From Steroidobacter sp. (GTDB lineage Bacteria > Pseudomonadota > Gammaproteobacteria > Steroidobacterales > Steroidobacteraceae), in assembly GCA_025929585.1 (NCBI GenBank), contig JAICPY010000031.1, positions 1 to 40,454 on the forward strand: a DNA stretch of 40,454 nt. Reading direction: 5' to 3'. The notes under the pieces were generated by a model that was given only the letters and a program-made list of their open reading frames with translations, made no database searches and had not been told where the DNA came from. Positions 17,128 to 25,348 of this stretch are shown piece after piece (the first letter of the stretch is position 1; the number at the start of each line of letters is the position of its first letter). Position numbers and translations under genes: made by a program.

Positions 17128-18483
17128 ATGGACCGACGCACCTTCACCGTATCGTCTCTTGCAGCAGCCACAGCCGTCACGATGGGCGTCTCTCGATCCC
17201 ATGCTGCTGAAGCCCAATCGCGACCCCGAGTCGGGCTCATTGGTTGCGGCTGGTTCGGGGGCGTCGTTCTGTCGAGCCTGGCCGAACACGCGAATGTAGA
17301 GTTCGTTTCATTGTGCGATCCGAATGCGAACGCACTGAAGGCGACACTTACGGCATTGGCGAAACATCAAAAACCTGTACCTCGAACCTTTGCCGACTAT
17401 CGCCAGATGCTCGAGAGCACCAAGCACGACATCGTGGTTGTTTCCACGCCTGATCATTGGCATGCGCTTGCCGCGATCGCGGCGATGAAAGCCGGTGCGG
17501 ACGTCATTCTCGAGAAGCCGATCAGCGTCGATGTGATCGAGGGCGAAGCGCTGGTCGCCGCCGCGCGAAAATATAAGCGCATCGTGCAAGTCAATACGCA
17601 ACGCCGAAGCACGCCCTGCCTGGCCGAGGCCAAAGAGAAGTATTTGCGCGCCGGGAGACTCGGCGCGATTGGGCGCGTTGAAAGCTATTCCTTCCTACCG
17701 GCCCGTTCGAAAGATGTGCTACCCGACACGAAGCCCCCGGCACACCTCGACTATGAGCTTTGGACAGGTCCCGCCCCAATGCGGCCCTTCAAAGCAGCGA
17801 TCGAGTCTCGCACCTGGCGCTTATTCATGGAGTATGGCAATGGAGTGATTGGCGATGTCGGGATTCACATGTTCGACTGTGTGCGATGGATGCTGGATCT
17901 CGGTTGGCCGACATCGATCAGCTCGCACGGCGGGATCTATGTAGACAAGGAGGCCACGGCGAACATCTCCGATACACAACACAGTCAATTCAACTATCCA
18001 GACTTGGATGTGAGTTGGGAACATCGCACCTGGGGCGCACCTCCAACGCCGCCGCGCCATTGGACCGATCTTTGGGGCGCGCGCTTCATTGGCGAGCGAG
18101 GAACGCTCACGGTGACGTTGCTCGGCTATCAGTTCACACCAACGGGTGGCGGCCCGAGCGAGGGCTATCACATGCTCTCGAAAACGGGCGACTGGGACAA
18201 TTTGGATGAGAGTAAATTTCCCGCTGCATCCGCGTCTGTGCAACGTCAGCACGTCATGGATTTCATGCAGGCCCGCACGACACGCACTCTCCCGATCGCG
18301 GATGTCGAAGAAGGTCACATCTCCACGGCATGTTGCATCCTCGCAAACCTAGCACAAGAGCTCGGTCGCCCACTTCGCTATGACCCAGCCACTCGGTCTG
18401 TTCCTGGCGACGCGGAGGCGACTCGCCGCCTCATTCGAAATTATCGCGAGCCGTGGATCCATCCAGATCCGGCGACAATTTGA
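17128..18483 (+). CDS. Tat-exported Gfo/Idh/MocA family oxidoreductase
   Basis: 451 residues. The N-terminus MDRRTFTVSSLAAATAV followed by a hydrophobic stretch and SHAAEAQ is a twin-arginine signal, so the folded enzyme with its NAD(P) is likely exported. The Rossmann site is VGLIGCGWFGG, the catalytic lysine lies in DVILEKPISVDV, and GDVGIHMFDCVRWMLDLGWP is the usual alpha/beta C-terminal domain motif of the secreted Gfo/Idh/MocA group. Such enzymes oxidise or rearrange sugars and polyols; the substrate is not deducible. The ATG follows GGAGCTACTTAACC, a usable ribosome site. A YjbR/MmcQ gene follows 19 bases downstream and may be cotranscribed, with no evident functional link. Confidence 0.92.
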   Translation: MDRRTFTVSSLAAATAVTMGVSRSHAAEAQSRPRVGLIGCGWFGGVVLSSLAEHANVEFVSLCDPNANALKATLTALAKHQKPVPRTFADYRQMLESTKHDIVVVSTPDHWHALAAIAAMKAGADVILEKPISVDVIEGEALVAAARKYKRIVQVNTQRRSTPCLAEAKEKYLRAGRLGAIGRVESYSFLPARSKDVLPDTKPPAHLDYELWTGPAPMRPFKAAIESRTWRLFMEYGNGVIGDVGIHMFDCVRWMLDLGWPTSISSHGGIYVDKEATANISDTQHSQFNYPDLDVSWEHRTWGAPPTPPRHWTDLWGARFIGERGTLTVTLLGYQFTPTGGGPSEGYHMLSKTGDWDNLDESKFPAASASVQRQHVMDFMQARTTRTLPIADVEEGHISTACCILANLAQELGRPLRYDPATRSVPGDAEATRRLIRNYREPWIHPDPATI

Positions 18484-18502
18484 TCGTCCGTCCAAGACTC
18501 CG

Positions 18503-19303
18503 ATGACAAAAGCAAAGGACATCAGCCAAGCTGTCCGAGAAGTGTGTCTTTGGTTTCCGGAAGCCGAAGAAATACTCTCTCATGGCTCGCCTGACTTTCG
18601 CGTGAGAGGGAAAACGTTCGCGACGTATGTGATCAATCATCACGGCGACGGTCGCATCGCATTGTGGCTGAATGCTCCGCAAGGCGCTCAGGATCACTGC
18701 GTGCAACAGGAACCGAAGCACTACTTCGTGCCGCCCTATGTTGGCCCGCGCGGCTGGCTCGGCGTGAATCTGGACAAGGGCATCTCGTGGAGGACCGTCG
18801 CGAGGCTCGTGCGCGAAGCGTATGAAAAGGTCGCGCCACCTGCATTGAGCAGATCCCTAGGCAAGATCATCGAGATCGAGCCGCCCACGATCACGCTCAA
18901 ACCTGAAGACTTCGACCCGATGCAATCAAAGCGCGCGCAGGCCGTGCTGAAGGAGCTGCGCGCGATTTGCCTGTCATTTCCCGAAGCGGCCGAGGCCATG
19001 CAGTTCGGTTATCCGGTGTGGCGTGCAGGCAAGAAAGTCTTCGCACAAGCGTACTGCTATCGCGGCGATCGCAAACTGCAACTTGCCTTTTGGGTCGGTG
19101 TCGAGCAACAAGCGCTATTGATCCGCGACGAGCAATTCAGCATTCCGCCGTACATGGGCCCCAATGGCTGGATAGCGCTTGACGTTTCCAAAGACGCGAA
19201 CTGGAAAGAGATTCGCTCTCTCGCAATGTTTAGCTATCGCCATTTTGCGCTGAGCAGGATGCTGAAGCTGTTAGATGAACACGAACGCTCAGTTAAAAGC
19301 TAA
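18503..19303 (+). CDS. Two-domain MmcQ/YjbR family protein
   Basis: 266 residues made of two homologous halves, each resembling a single MmcQ/YjbR (DUF419) protein. First half: VREVCLWFPEAEEILSHGSP, FRVRGKTFATYV, PYVGPRGWLGVNLD, SWRTVARLVREAYEKV. Second half: LRAICLSFPEAAEAMQFGYP, WRAGKKVFAQAY, PYMGPNGWIALDV, NWKEIRSLAMFSYRHF. The frame is open upstream into the end of the oxidoreductase, but the ATG at 18503 starts just before the conserved fold. The family adopts a CyaY-like fold and may bind nucleic acid; its function is unsettled. The two-domain form is less usual than single-domain proteins of about 120 residues. Confidence 0.88.
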   Translation: MTKAKDISQAVREVCLWFPEAEEILSHGSPDFRVRGKTFATYVINHHGDGRIALWLNAPQGAQDHCVQQEPKHYFVPPYVGPRGWLGVNLDKGISWRTVARLVREAYEKVAPPALSRSLGKIIEIEPPTITLKPEDFDPMQSKRAQAVLKELRAICLSFPEAAEAMQFGYPVWRAGKKVFAQAYCYRGDRKLQLAFWVGVEQQALLIRDEQFSIPPYMGPNGWIALDVSKDANWKEIRSLAMFSYRHFALSRMLKLLDEHERSVKS

Positions 19304-19393
19304 AAAATGCAGAAGCCATTTTCCGTGAAGCAGCCCTCGGTGCACTCACCCGTGCGTTATTGCTGAGTTGCTGGATTGCACCCACTGAAAACA

Positions 19394-20041
19394 TCAGCAG
19401 AGCATCTGGAAACACATGATGGCGACGACTCGCTTTCGATTCATGGTGAGCGGCGCAATACGATGCGGGACCACTCCGCCATGAAACAGTAGGCTCTCGC
19501 CAGGCAAGAGCCCGATGCACTGTGTCGGTTTGGGTGTTGCACCTCGTAGCTCACCGAGCGGGGTCGTAAGGTGCTCGGGCCACGTTTCCAACACGCCACT
19601 GTCGGCGCTTCGATCGCTGTCGTAGAGACAGGTAATCAACGCGAGATCGCAGCCGCGAACGTCCCGATGCAGATCGAGGTGCGCCTGCGGCCCGTAGACC
19701 GAGTAGGTGGCGCGCGTGCCGCAGGGTCGCACGCGTGCATGCACTTCGTTCGCAAGGAACGAACTGAGAGCCGGCGCAAGAAATAAGCCGTCCTCGATCG
19801 AACCCCCTTCCACGGAAATGAGATGTCGCGCCGGTTCTCCACCGCGGACCTGCTCATCGTCTGCGCCCGGAGGGCAGTGCTCGATCCTGCGGTGTTGCGT
19901 TACTGCCTCGTGCAGCAACGCCTTTATCGTTTGAGCGTCTAACAACCCGTCGTAGACGCGCGCACCACCGTCTCGAAGCACTGGGCTATTGCCGACGCGT
20001 TCGATTTCTCGTTCGAGCTCGCAACGCGGGCAACATGTCAT
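19394..20041 (-). CDS. Probable 2-oxoglutarate/Fe(II) oxygenase
   Basis: 215 residues, last gene of a four-gene operon. Its ATG overlaps the upstream stop (ATGA). A candidate iron-binding triad is visible: HLDLHRDVRGCDLALITCLYD offers HxD as His121/Asp123 or His125/Asp127, and LLFHGGVVPHRIAPLTMNRKRV gives a distal His (187 or 193) with Arg202/204 placed to hold 2-oxoglutarate. The double-stranded beta-helix order fits prolyl-hydroxylase-like enzymes. The N-terminus has a cysteine cluster (Cys3, Cys4, Cys7) that could bind a metal. In this operon the obvious proline-rich candidate substrate is the tail of the subtilase. The assignment is by motif reading only, so another cupin-like role is possible. 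Substrate modification is inference. Confidence 0.62.
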   Translation of the reverse strand: MTCCPRCELEREIERVGNSPVLRDGGARVYDGLLDAQTIKALLHEAVTQHRRIEHCPPGADDEQVRGGEPARHLISVEGGSIEDGLFLAPALSSFLANEVHARVRPCGTRATYSVYGPQAHLDLHRDVRGCDLALITCLYDSDRSADSGVLETWPEHLTTPLGELRGATPKPTQCIGLLPGESLLFHGGVVPHRIAPLTMNRKRVVAIMCFQMLC

Positions 20042-20445
20042 GGTCCGAACCCAGACGGGCCGAATGCAAGCGGCTCGGAAAACGTTACGGTGCGCACGAG
20101 ACCGCGAACATCATCAGGAAGCGCGGCGACAGGAAGCTCTAACGATGATTTTCCTTCTGCGCCGCGCACCCGAATCGCACCATCACGACCTGCGTGCAGC
20201 TCGACGCGGAACACTTCGTTGAAATGCGACATCGTCGCTTCGATCGCGAAGCTATTGCCGACGAGATCAGCCACACGAAAGCCAAGGTTGGCGAAGGCTT
20301 GCCGCGCCGATTCGACCATCTGGTGCGGAGGTCGCAGCGCGTCGATATTGGAAGCGACAGCGCTTTGCACCGAGGTCGGTCCGTGCTCCAAGACAACGAG
20401 AGCGGCGACCACATTCGATGTCGCTACCGATTTAGGCGGAGGCAT
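20038..20445 (-). CDS. Stand-alone subtilase-prodomain-like small protein
   Basis: 135 residues. The frame also offers TTG two codons earlier, but GGGAGA lies only two bases from that TTG and nine from this ATG, so ATG is preferred. No signal peptide. Residues about 50-85 (ARQAFANLGFRVADLV, then FAIEATMSHFNEVF, RVEL) align by eye with the N-terminal prodomain of the subtilase in the same operon ([28 protein letters not shown]). It is therefore likely a free prodomain-like fold that might act as chaperone, inhibitor or substrate carrier in trans. The C-terminus ends in a Gly/Pro-rich EPLAFGPSGFGP. It overlaps the radical SAM gene by 14 bases and the oxygenase gene by 4, so all are translationally coupled. 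A precursor-peptide role is an alternative. Confidence 0.72.
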   Translation of the reverse strand: MPPPKSVATSNVVAALVVLEHGPTSVQSAVASNIDALRPPHQMVESARQAFANLGFRVADLVGNSFAIEATMSHFNEVFRVELHAGRDGAIRVRGAEGKSSLELPVAALPDDVRGLVRTVTFSEPLAFGPSGFGP

Positions 20446-22381
20446 GGGCAAGTTCTCCCGCCAGGTGGTTGGCCGTTACGGGTGCCACGGGTCGTTCGCG
20501 TCGGCTCGCGGCCTCGAGCCTCGGCCTGAGCGATGCGGGCATCAAGACGAGACTAAGGTATTGCTGCCGATCGCATAGAGCCAGCGAATGCCGAACGAGT
20601 CCATCGAGAAATCCCTGTACGTGACCCGCATCGAACGTGTGATCAGGATATTCGAGCGCCAATTTTTCCATGACGCTTTTCAGCGACCGAGTTTCGTCGA
20701 TGCATTCCAGAATCGTACGCTCATAGGCGGACAACCGCAGCAAGGGTGCTTCGGTTCCTTGTCTCGAATCGCGCACGTATAGCTCATCTCGGTGTTCGAC
20801 TCCTTGAAGCGTGCCGGGCACGCGATCTCTCAGTGCTTCGAGCCGCTCAGCGGCCACATGCGCAAGCGGACTCGGCTCAAATTCAGGCTGATAGGCAAAG
20901 TCGAAATAGTAGGCGACGCGGTCCAGACATAAGCCTTCCACTGGATAGAGGAATCGATACGGCGCGATGGGCTTCAGCTCGTGCAACCCGAACGCGTTCG
21001 CTTGCTCGAAATAAGGACTAAAGCGATCTAGTCGGATCGGTCCGCAGGCGCTCGCAAGCTGCAAATGGCGAATCTTGGGTAGCAGCGCGATGATTTCTTC
21101 GTAGTCTTCGTCAGCCTCGCCAGGAAATCCATACAGTAGGTTCCAATCGACCGCAATCGAATACTCGCGGCACCACTTGAGCAACTGTACGTTGCGAAGC
21201 GCCGTCGTCCCTTTACGCATCAAACCGAGCACGTGCGTGCTGAGAGACTCGACGCCAGGTTGGATGCGTGTGATGTGAGCGCGAGCGAGCGCTGCTACGT
21301 GATGACGTTTCAGGTTCGCCTTCACTTCATAGAAGATCTCACCAGGCAGGTCGAGCCTTTCGAGACTCGGCAGCACCGAGTCGAAGTATCTCATGTCGAG
21401 AATATTATCGACCGCCTCGAGCACTGGACATGGCCAGCGCTGCGTGAGCTCGGTGAGCTCGCTCAAGAAGCGGGCCGGCGACTTGCTGCGAAAACCCATC
21501 GTGTGGCCATTGAGCCCGCAGAAAGTGCAGTGGGATTTCGCGCCCCACCAGCAACCCCGCGAACTTTCAAAGACCAGTACGGGCGGTGCTTGCTGGGCGG
21601 CGGAACTGCAACTGCGAGCAGCGAAATAGTTGGAGAAGTCCGGCGTCGGCAGCGCATCCATGCGAGTGATCGGAGCGGCGGGGCCGGTGCTGATGGTTTC
21701 GCCTCTCTCGCGAAATACGATTCCGGGAATCCTTCGCAACTGGGTGGAGCGAGCAGTACTCGGCGCACGATGGGCTCGGATCAGAGCTGGAAAGGATTCA
21801 TCGGCTTCGCCCGAGCAAACATAGTCGACGAAGGGGAACGCGCGATGCAGTTCCAGGCCCATCGGCCCTTCCCAGTTCGCGCCGCCGAAAACGATCGCAG
21901 GTTTGCGCCGAAGCGCAGCCAGGCGTCTCGCCAAGGCGAGCGAAGCAATGTTCTGCTCGAATGTCGATGTGAAGCCCACCAGGTCGAAGTCGCTCCACGG
22001 CAGTGAGTTGAGCGAATGCATCAGGAACGGCTCCACATAGCGACGCAGAGAGAAGGTCTCCGCGATGCGTTGCTCGGGTAGATGCCATTGCTTGCGCAGA
22101 ATTTCCTCGACGTAAGCAGCATCCCGCGCCGCATCTGCGCCATAGAGCGCCTCGGTGAAAACCCATTCGCCGACGAACGCGACATGTGGAAGCTCGTGCG
22201 CGATCCAACGGTAGCGTTCTGCGCCGAGATATTCGGCGAAGCGCATGTTGAGGTAGTACACCTCGCTTGCGATTCCTTCGCGATCGAGCGTCGCCTTCAA
22301 CAAACTGAGGCCGAGCGTGGGACGCTCTAGCGCGCCCCACGGCATGTGAATCAGTGCGACACGTTTCGTTGTACGAGGCAC
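20432..22381 (-). CDS. B12-binding radical SAM enzyme, RiPP maturation radical SAM protein 1 type
   Basis: 649 residues. The start is GTG with a strong AAGGAAGGA site. Order: N-terminal cobalamin-binding-like domain (VALIHMPWGALERPTLGLSL; DFDLVGFTSTFEQN; IVFGGANWEGPMG; DYVCSGEADESFPAL), then the radical SAM core with SSRGCWWGAKSHCTFCGLNG. There the cluster cysteines are 277, 285 and 288, a CX7CX2C spacing instead of CX3CX2C. That spacing and the surrounding residues are the mark of the family called RiPP maturation radical SAM protein 1, whose members are often C-methyltransferases. Later core motifs are FYEVKANL, IQPGVESLSTHVL and WNLLYGFPGE. A C-terminal extension (about 530-649) may recognise the substrate. 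It starts 25 bases after the subtilase stop, so it is probably cotranscribed. Confidence 0.9.
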   Translation of the reverse strand: MPRTTKRVALIHMPWGALERPTLGLSLLKATLDREGIASEVYYLNMRFAEYLGAERYRWIAHELPHVAFVGEWVFTEALYGADAARDAAYVEEILRKQWHLPEQRIAETFSLRRYVEPFLMHSLNSLPWSDFDLVGFTSTFEQNIASLALARRLAALRRKPAIVFGGANWEGPMGLELHRAFPFVDYVCSGEADESFPALIRAHRAPSTARSTQLRRIPGIVFRERGETISTGPAAPITRMDALPTPDFSNYFAARSCSSAAQQAPPVLVFESSRGCWWGAKSHCTFCGLNGHTMGFRSKSPARFLSELTELTQRWPCPVLEAVDNILDMRYFDSVLPSLERLDLPGEIFYEVKANLKRHHVAALARAHITRIQPGVESLSTHVLGLMRKGTTALRNVQLLKWCREYSIAVDWNLLYGFPGEADEDYEEIIALLPKIRHLQLASACGPIRLDRFSPYFEQANAFGLHELKPIAPYRFLYPVEGLCLDRVAYYFDFAYQPEFEPSPLAHVAAERLEALRDRVPGTLQGVEHRDELYVRDSRQGTEAPLLRLSAYERTILECIDETRSLKSVMEKLALEYPDHTFDAGHVQGFLDGLVRHSLALCDRQQYLSLVLMPASLRPRLEAASRRERPVAPVTANHLAGELAHASA

Positions 22382-22406
22382 GATCCTTCCTTCGACATCA
22401 TTGTCG

Positions 22407-24281
22407 CTAAAGGTTGGACGGCTCGATCTTGCCTTGCACGATCATATCCTCGAGTGCGCGAACGTCCTCCGCCGTTATAGGCTGGCCTTCCAGTTGACTT
22501 TGCTGTGTTTCCCGCATCGCGGATGTCGGTCCCACTGGTCCGACCGGTCGGATCGGCTGTACCGGCACGACAGGTTGTATGGGTCGAATCGGTTCGACCG
22601 GTTGGACCGGCCGGATTGGCTCAACCGGTTGAATAGGTTGAATGGGTCGTATCGGCTCGACCGGTCGAACGGGACGGACTGGTTCCACGGGTTGAATGGG
22701 TCTGATCGGTTCGACGGGCTCGATCGGCCTAATGGGCCTGATCGGCTCGATCGGTCCAATCGGGCGAATCGGACCCAGACAGCGGATCTTTGCAACCAGC
22801 GCCGCCGCGGTTGCGTTGACGAGACCGGCACCGGTTGCGAGGTCCGTACCGGCTGCCGCGGATGCGCCACTGGAAGCGGGATTGCAATTGCCGGTCGTCA
22901 CATCGATCGCGGTGCGCACAAGGATGTCGCGCACCTCGGCTGGTGTAAGACGCGGGCATGCTTGCTTGACCAATGCGGCCGCGCCGGCAAGCTGGGGCGC
23001 CGCGGCGGAAGTACCGCTAATCGCAGCCCACCCGTCATCGGTCGCCGTCTCATCGCCATTTGGGTGCGTGCCGCCCGCGGATCCGGTATCGATGGCGCAG
23101 CCGGGCTGCAGCGGCAACATAATGTAGGCGGCACGCGGCAGCATGCCCACCAAACCACATAGATCGGGAGCGTTGCGTCCCGAATAGATCGGGCTTGCAA
23201 AGCCGCTCGCGTAATCGGACGCACGCAATGTACCGTCAGGTTGGATGAAGACGCCGCCTGCGGAGATCACATCCGGATGTTGGCCAGGAAAGCCGAAATG
23301 TCCGTTGCCCGCGGCGAAGATCACGACGATGCCGCGCGCAACGGCGTCGGCGATTGCGATCGCTAATGTTTGATTGGCCGGCGAGAGAGGTCCGCTGCGA
23401 ACATCGCTTCCCCAACTGCAGGTGATGATGTCCGGGCTCAAGCCGACTGCGGCGTTGAACGCGGCCGTGCTGTTGGCGAAATTCATTTTCACCGGCAGCA
23501 GTTCGGCATCTGGTGCCACCGCGAAGATGTTGGCGGATTCCGCTGTGCCGTGCCCGTTGTCATCCACTGCCGGATCCGATGTGGCGGGCGCGAGGGTCAC
23601 TGGCGCGACGCGATAACCGCGAGCGGCAAAGAACGGATGCGCAAAGTGGCCACTGTCGACCATCGCGACTCGAACTCCTCGACCCGTCGTGCCGGAGCGA
23701 TGCGCCTGATCGGCATTACAACCGAGCGACACATCGTGAGGCACTTCGAGATGCCAGTACGCGACCTTCGGAGCATACGGCAACGCAGCGAAGGGATATC
23801 GAGGCTCCTCGATAGCGACGCCTTCGATCAAACTTTCGAAGGCAGTTCCCTGCGTCGATATGAGCCCGAAGCGCGGCGCGCTCTCGGCAGTGAAGAAGGT
23901 CGCTGTGTCCACTACGCCACCCGACTTGCGCGTCGACAGCTCCTCAGCGATCACCTTCGTCTTGAACGCCACCTCGTAAACCTTGATCGGTGCCGCGATA
24001 TTGATCGTGTAGGGCGAGATCTGAAGGATCTGGAATCCTGCTTCCTCCAGACGAGCAGCAGCGCGCGCGATTGTCTGCTCATCGGACATGTAGTTCGAGA
24101 CGATGTTTGGGTCGATGCGTGCAGACATATCGAACATCGACATGCCGCCGACAGATCTCGGCGAGACCTCTGCAAACAGCAGTGGTGGGATGGTCGGTCT
24201 GCCCGCTGCCTTCCTGGTTCGACGCGATTGCGCCTTGCTCTGTTTGGTTCGTGCGGCCTTGCGAGGTGCTCGGGTAGCCAT
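22407..24281 (-). CDS. S8 subtilase with X-Pro-Ile/Val repeat tail
   Basis: 624 residues. ATG at 24281 is chosen because GGGAGGA sits seven bases upstream; the frame runs on to 24347. Layout: basic N-terminus ([17 protein letters not shown]), prodomain about 35-150, then the S8 catalytic domain with Asp209 (VAMVDSGHF), His244 (DDNGHGTAE), oxyanion Asn326 (FAAGNGHFG) and Ser425 ([13 protein letters not shown]). Residues 503-586 are 27 consecutive X-Pro-(Ile/Val) tripeptides with X mostly Arg, Gln or Glu, plus one Gly-Pro-Thr. Residues 587-624 are a hydrophilic helical end ([18 protein letters not shown]). No classical signal peptide is seen. The tail may be a rigid spacer, a binding surface or the modification target of the operon's radical SAM and oxygenase enzymes. 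It is clearly not a normal extracellular subtilisin. Confidence 0.9.
   Translation of the reverse strand: MATRAPRKAARTKQSKAQSRRTRKAAGRPTIPPLLFAEVSPRSVGGMSMFDMSARIDPNIVSNYMSDEQTIARAAARLEEAGFQILQISPYTINIAAPIKVYEVAFKTKVIAEELSTRKSGGVVDTATFFTAESAPRFGLISTQGTAFESLIEGVAIEEPRYPFAALPYAPKVAYWHLEVPHDVSLGCNADQAHRSGTTGRGVRVAMVDSGHFAHPFFAARGYRVAPVTLAPATSDPAVDDNGHGTAESANIFAVAPDAELLPVKMNFANSTAAFNAAVGLSPDIITCSWGSDVRSGPLSPANQTLAIAIADAVARGIVVIFAAGNGHFGFPGQHPDVISAGGVFIQPDGTLRASDYASGFASPIYSGRNAPDLCGLVGMLPRAAYIMLPLQPGCAIDTGSAGGTHPNGDETATDDGWAAISGTSAAAPQLAGAAALVKQACPRLTPAEVRDILVRTAIDVTTGNCNPASSGASAAAGTDLATGAGLVNATAAALVAKIRCLGPIRPIGPIEPIRPIRPIEPVEPIRPIQPVEPVRPVRPVEPIRPIQPIQPVEPIRPVQPVEPIRPIQPVVPVQPIRPVGPVGPTSAMRETQQSQLEGQPITAEDVRALEDMIVQGKIEPSNL
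22524..22775 (-). repeat. Coding repeat for 28 proline tripeptides in the subtilase tail
   Basis: A 252-base stretch encoding X-Pro-Ile or X-Pro-Val 27 times and Gly-Pro-Thr once. A nine-residue supra-unit, PVEPIRPIQ, recurs with small changes. At DNA level the units are degenerate (mixed codons for Pro, Ile, Val and Arg), so the peptide pattern appears kept by selection and not only by recent slippage. It should form an extended polyproline-II-like rod with alternating charged faces. Confidence 0.93.
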
Positions 24282-24352
24282 CTCGAATCCTCCCTTACGC
24301 TTGCAGCAAATCGACTGGACTTTGGAGCGGCGCGTTTCGCCCCGCACGATGA

Positions 24353-24381
24353 ACGCTAGACTTTCATAAGATGATTCTCAA
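24353..24381 (-). promoter_or_regulatory. Possible promoter of the subtilase / radical SAM operon
   Basis: On the minus strand TTGAGA (24376-24381) is followed after 17 bases by TAGCGT (24353-24358). The -35 matches 5 of 6 consensus bases and the -10 only 3 of 6. It would give a leader of roughly 65 bases before the ATG at 24281. The rest of the gap to 24607 shows no gene or clear terminator for the upstream response-regulator gene. Confidence 0.3.
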
Positions 24382-24607
24382 TCGTCCGTTCGGGCAAGGT
24401 TGACTTGTCATCTGCACAGAGAAATAGAACGCCTCCGAACATGCTGCGTGGCAGACATCGAGGAATAGATGTTGCAGTACGGTAGATCGCGGAAGTTGCG
24501 AGCTCGCCGCAGTGACAACGCTGGGCTGGCCGCCAAACTTATTGTCGCCGCCGTGTCACTAGGCGTTTAGAACATCGCTGTTCAGGAATCGTGCAATAGC
24601 CACGACT

Positions 24608-25348
24608 TCATCGACCGAGACGAGCAAATAGCGCATCTTTGAATCTTCGACTCATCCGCAGCTCGCGGCCACTCGCGAGCTTGACGTCATAGTCTCCTTT
24701 GAAGAGAGGCGTGAAGGACTGAATGAAAGTGAGATTAACGGCAGCTGACTTGTGAATTCGAACGAAACGCTGCTCTCCGAGCTGTGCAAGTAGGTCTTGT
24801 AATGTTCGCCGCAGTAGATAGTGGTTGGAGCCCGAGTAGACGTGAACGTAGTTATCGTCTGCTTCGAGAGATTCGATACTCGATGTATCAATGAGCCTTA
24901 GTATCTCGCCCTGAGGCACAAGCAAGCGCTCGGAGGCGCCGGACTGAGATCGAGCCACCGAAACAGCCGCTTGCTGCGGAGCTCTATCGCGGATGCGTTC
25001 GCGCACGCGCGTCAACGATCGTAGTAACCGGTCTTTGTCGTAGGGTTTCAGAAGATAGTCGATCGCATTCAATTCGAATGCGCTGATCGCGTGCTCGTCG
25101 AATGCCGTTACGAAAACGATCAATGGCGCAGTATCGGCTTCCAACTGTGCAGCAACTTCCAAGCCGCTCATGCCGGGCATTTGGATATCCAGCAAAGCAA
25201 CCTCGGGTCGAAAGCTCTCGATTTGCGCGGCGGCTTCAGTGCCAGTGACGCACTGAGCAACCAACTCGACATCTGCCTGTTCGGCGAGCCAGCGAGCAAG
25301 CTTGTCGCGCGCCGGTTTCTCATCATCCGCGATCAGTACACGCATCAT
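24608..25348 (-). CDS. LytTR-family response regulator
   Basis: 246 residues from the ATG that overlaps the kinase stop (ATGA); the frame is open seven codons further but those lie within the kinase gene. The receiver domain has acidic residues DDE at 8-10, phospho-acceptor Asp54 (LLDIQMPGMSG), VTAFDEHAISAF and Lys in YLLKPYDKDR. The C-terminal LytTR DNA-binding domain reads LEADDNYVHVYSG, RTLQDLLAQL, FVRIHKSAAVNL and the closing RELRMSRRFKDAL. It is the AlgR/LytR class that binds direct repeats upstream of its targets. Its partner is the histidine kinase immediately upstream. Targets are unknown; the adjacent modification operon is a candidate only by position. Confidence 0.93.
   Translation of the reverse strand: MMRVLIADDEKPARDKLARWLAEQADVELVAQCVTGTEAAAQIESFRPEVALLDIQMPGMSGLEVAAQLEADTAPLIVFVTAFDEHAISAFELNAIDYLLKPYDKDRLLRSLTRVRERIRDRAPQQAAVSVARSQSGASERLLVPQGEILRLIDTSSIESLEADDNYVHVYSGSNHYLLRRTLQDLLAQLGEQRFVRIHKSAAVNLTFIQSFTPLFKGDYDVKLASGRELRMSRRFKDALFARLGR

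Noticed and set aside
22401-23162. A 253-codon plus-strand open frame across the subtilase tail
   Set aside because: It is the antisense of the X-Pro-Ile/Val repeat, gives a low-complexity Arg/Leu/Asp product, and has no ribosome site. The minus-strand subtilase is well supported.
19394-24281. Reading the operon as a cyanobactin or other standard RiPP cluster
   Set aside because: There is no YcaO or PatA/PatG-type arrangement and no short precursor with recognition sequences. Only the radical SAM family link supports RiPP-like chemistry, so I kept it as a candidate modification system.
23370-24359. A 329-codon plus-strand open frame opposite the subtilase catalytic domain
   Set aside because: Composition is Arg-rich shadow sequence with no family motif; the opposite strand holds an intact catalytic triad.
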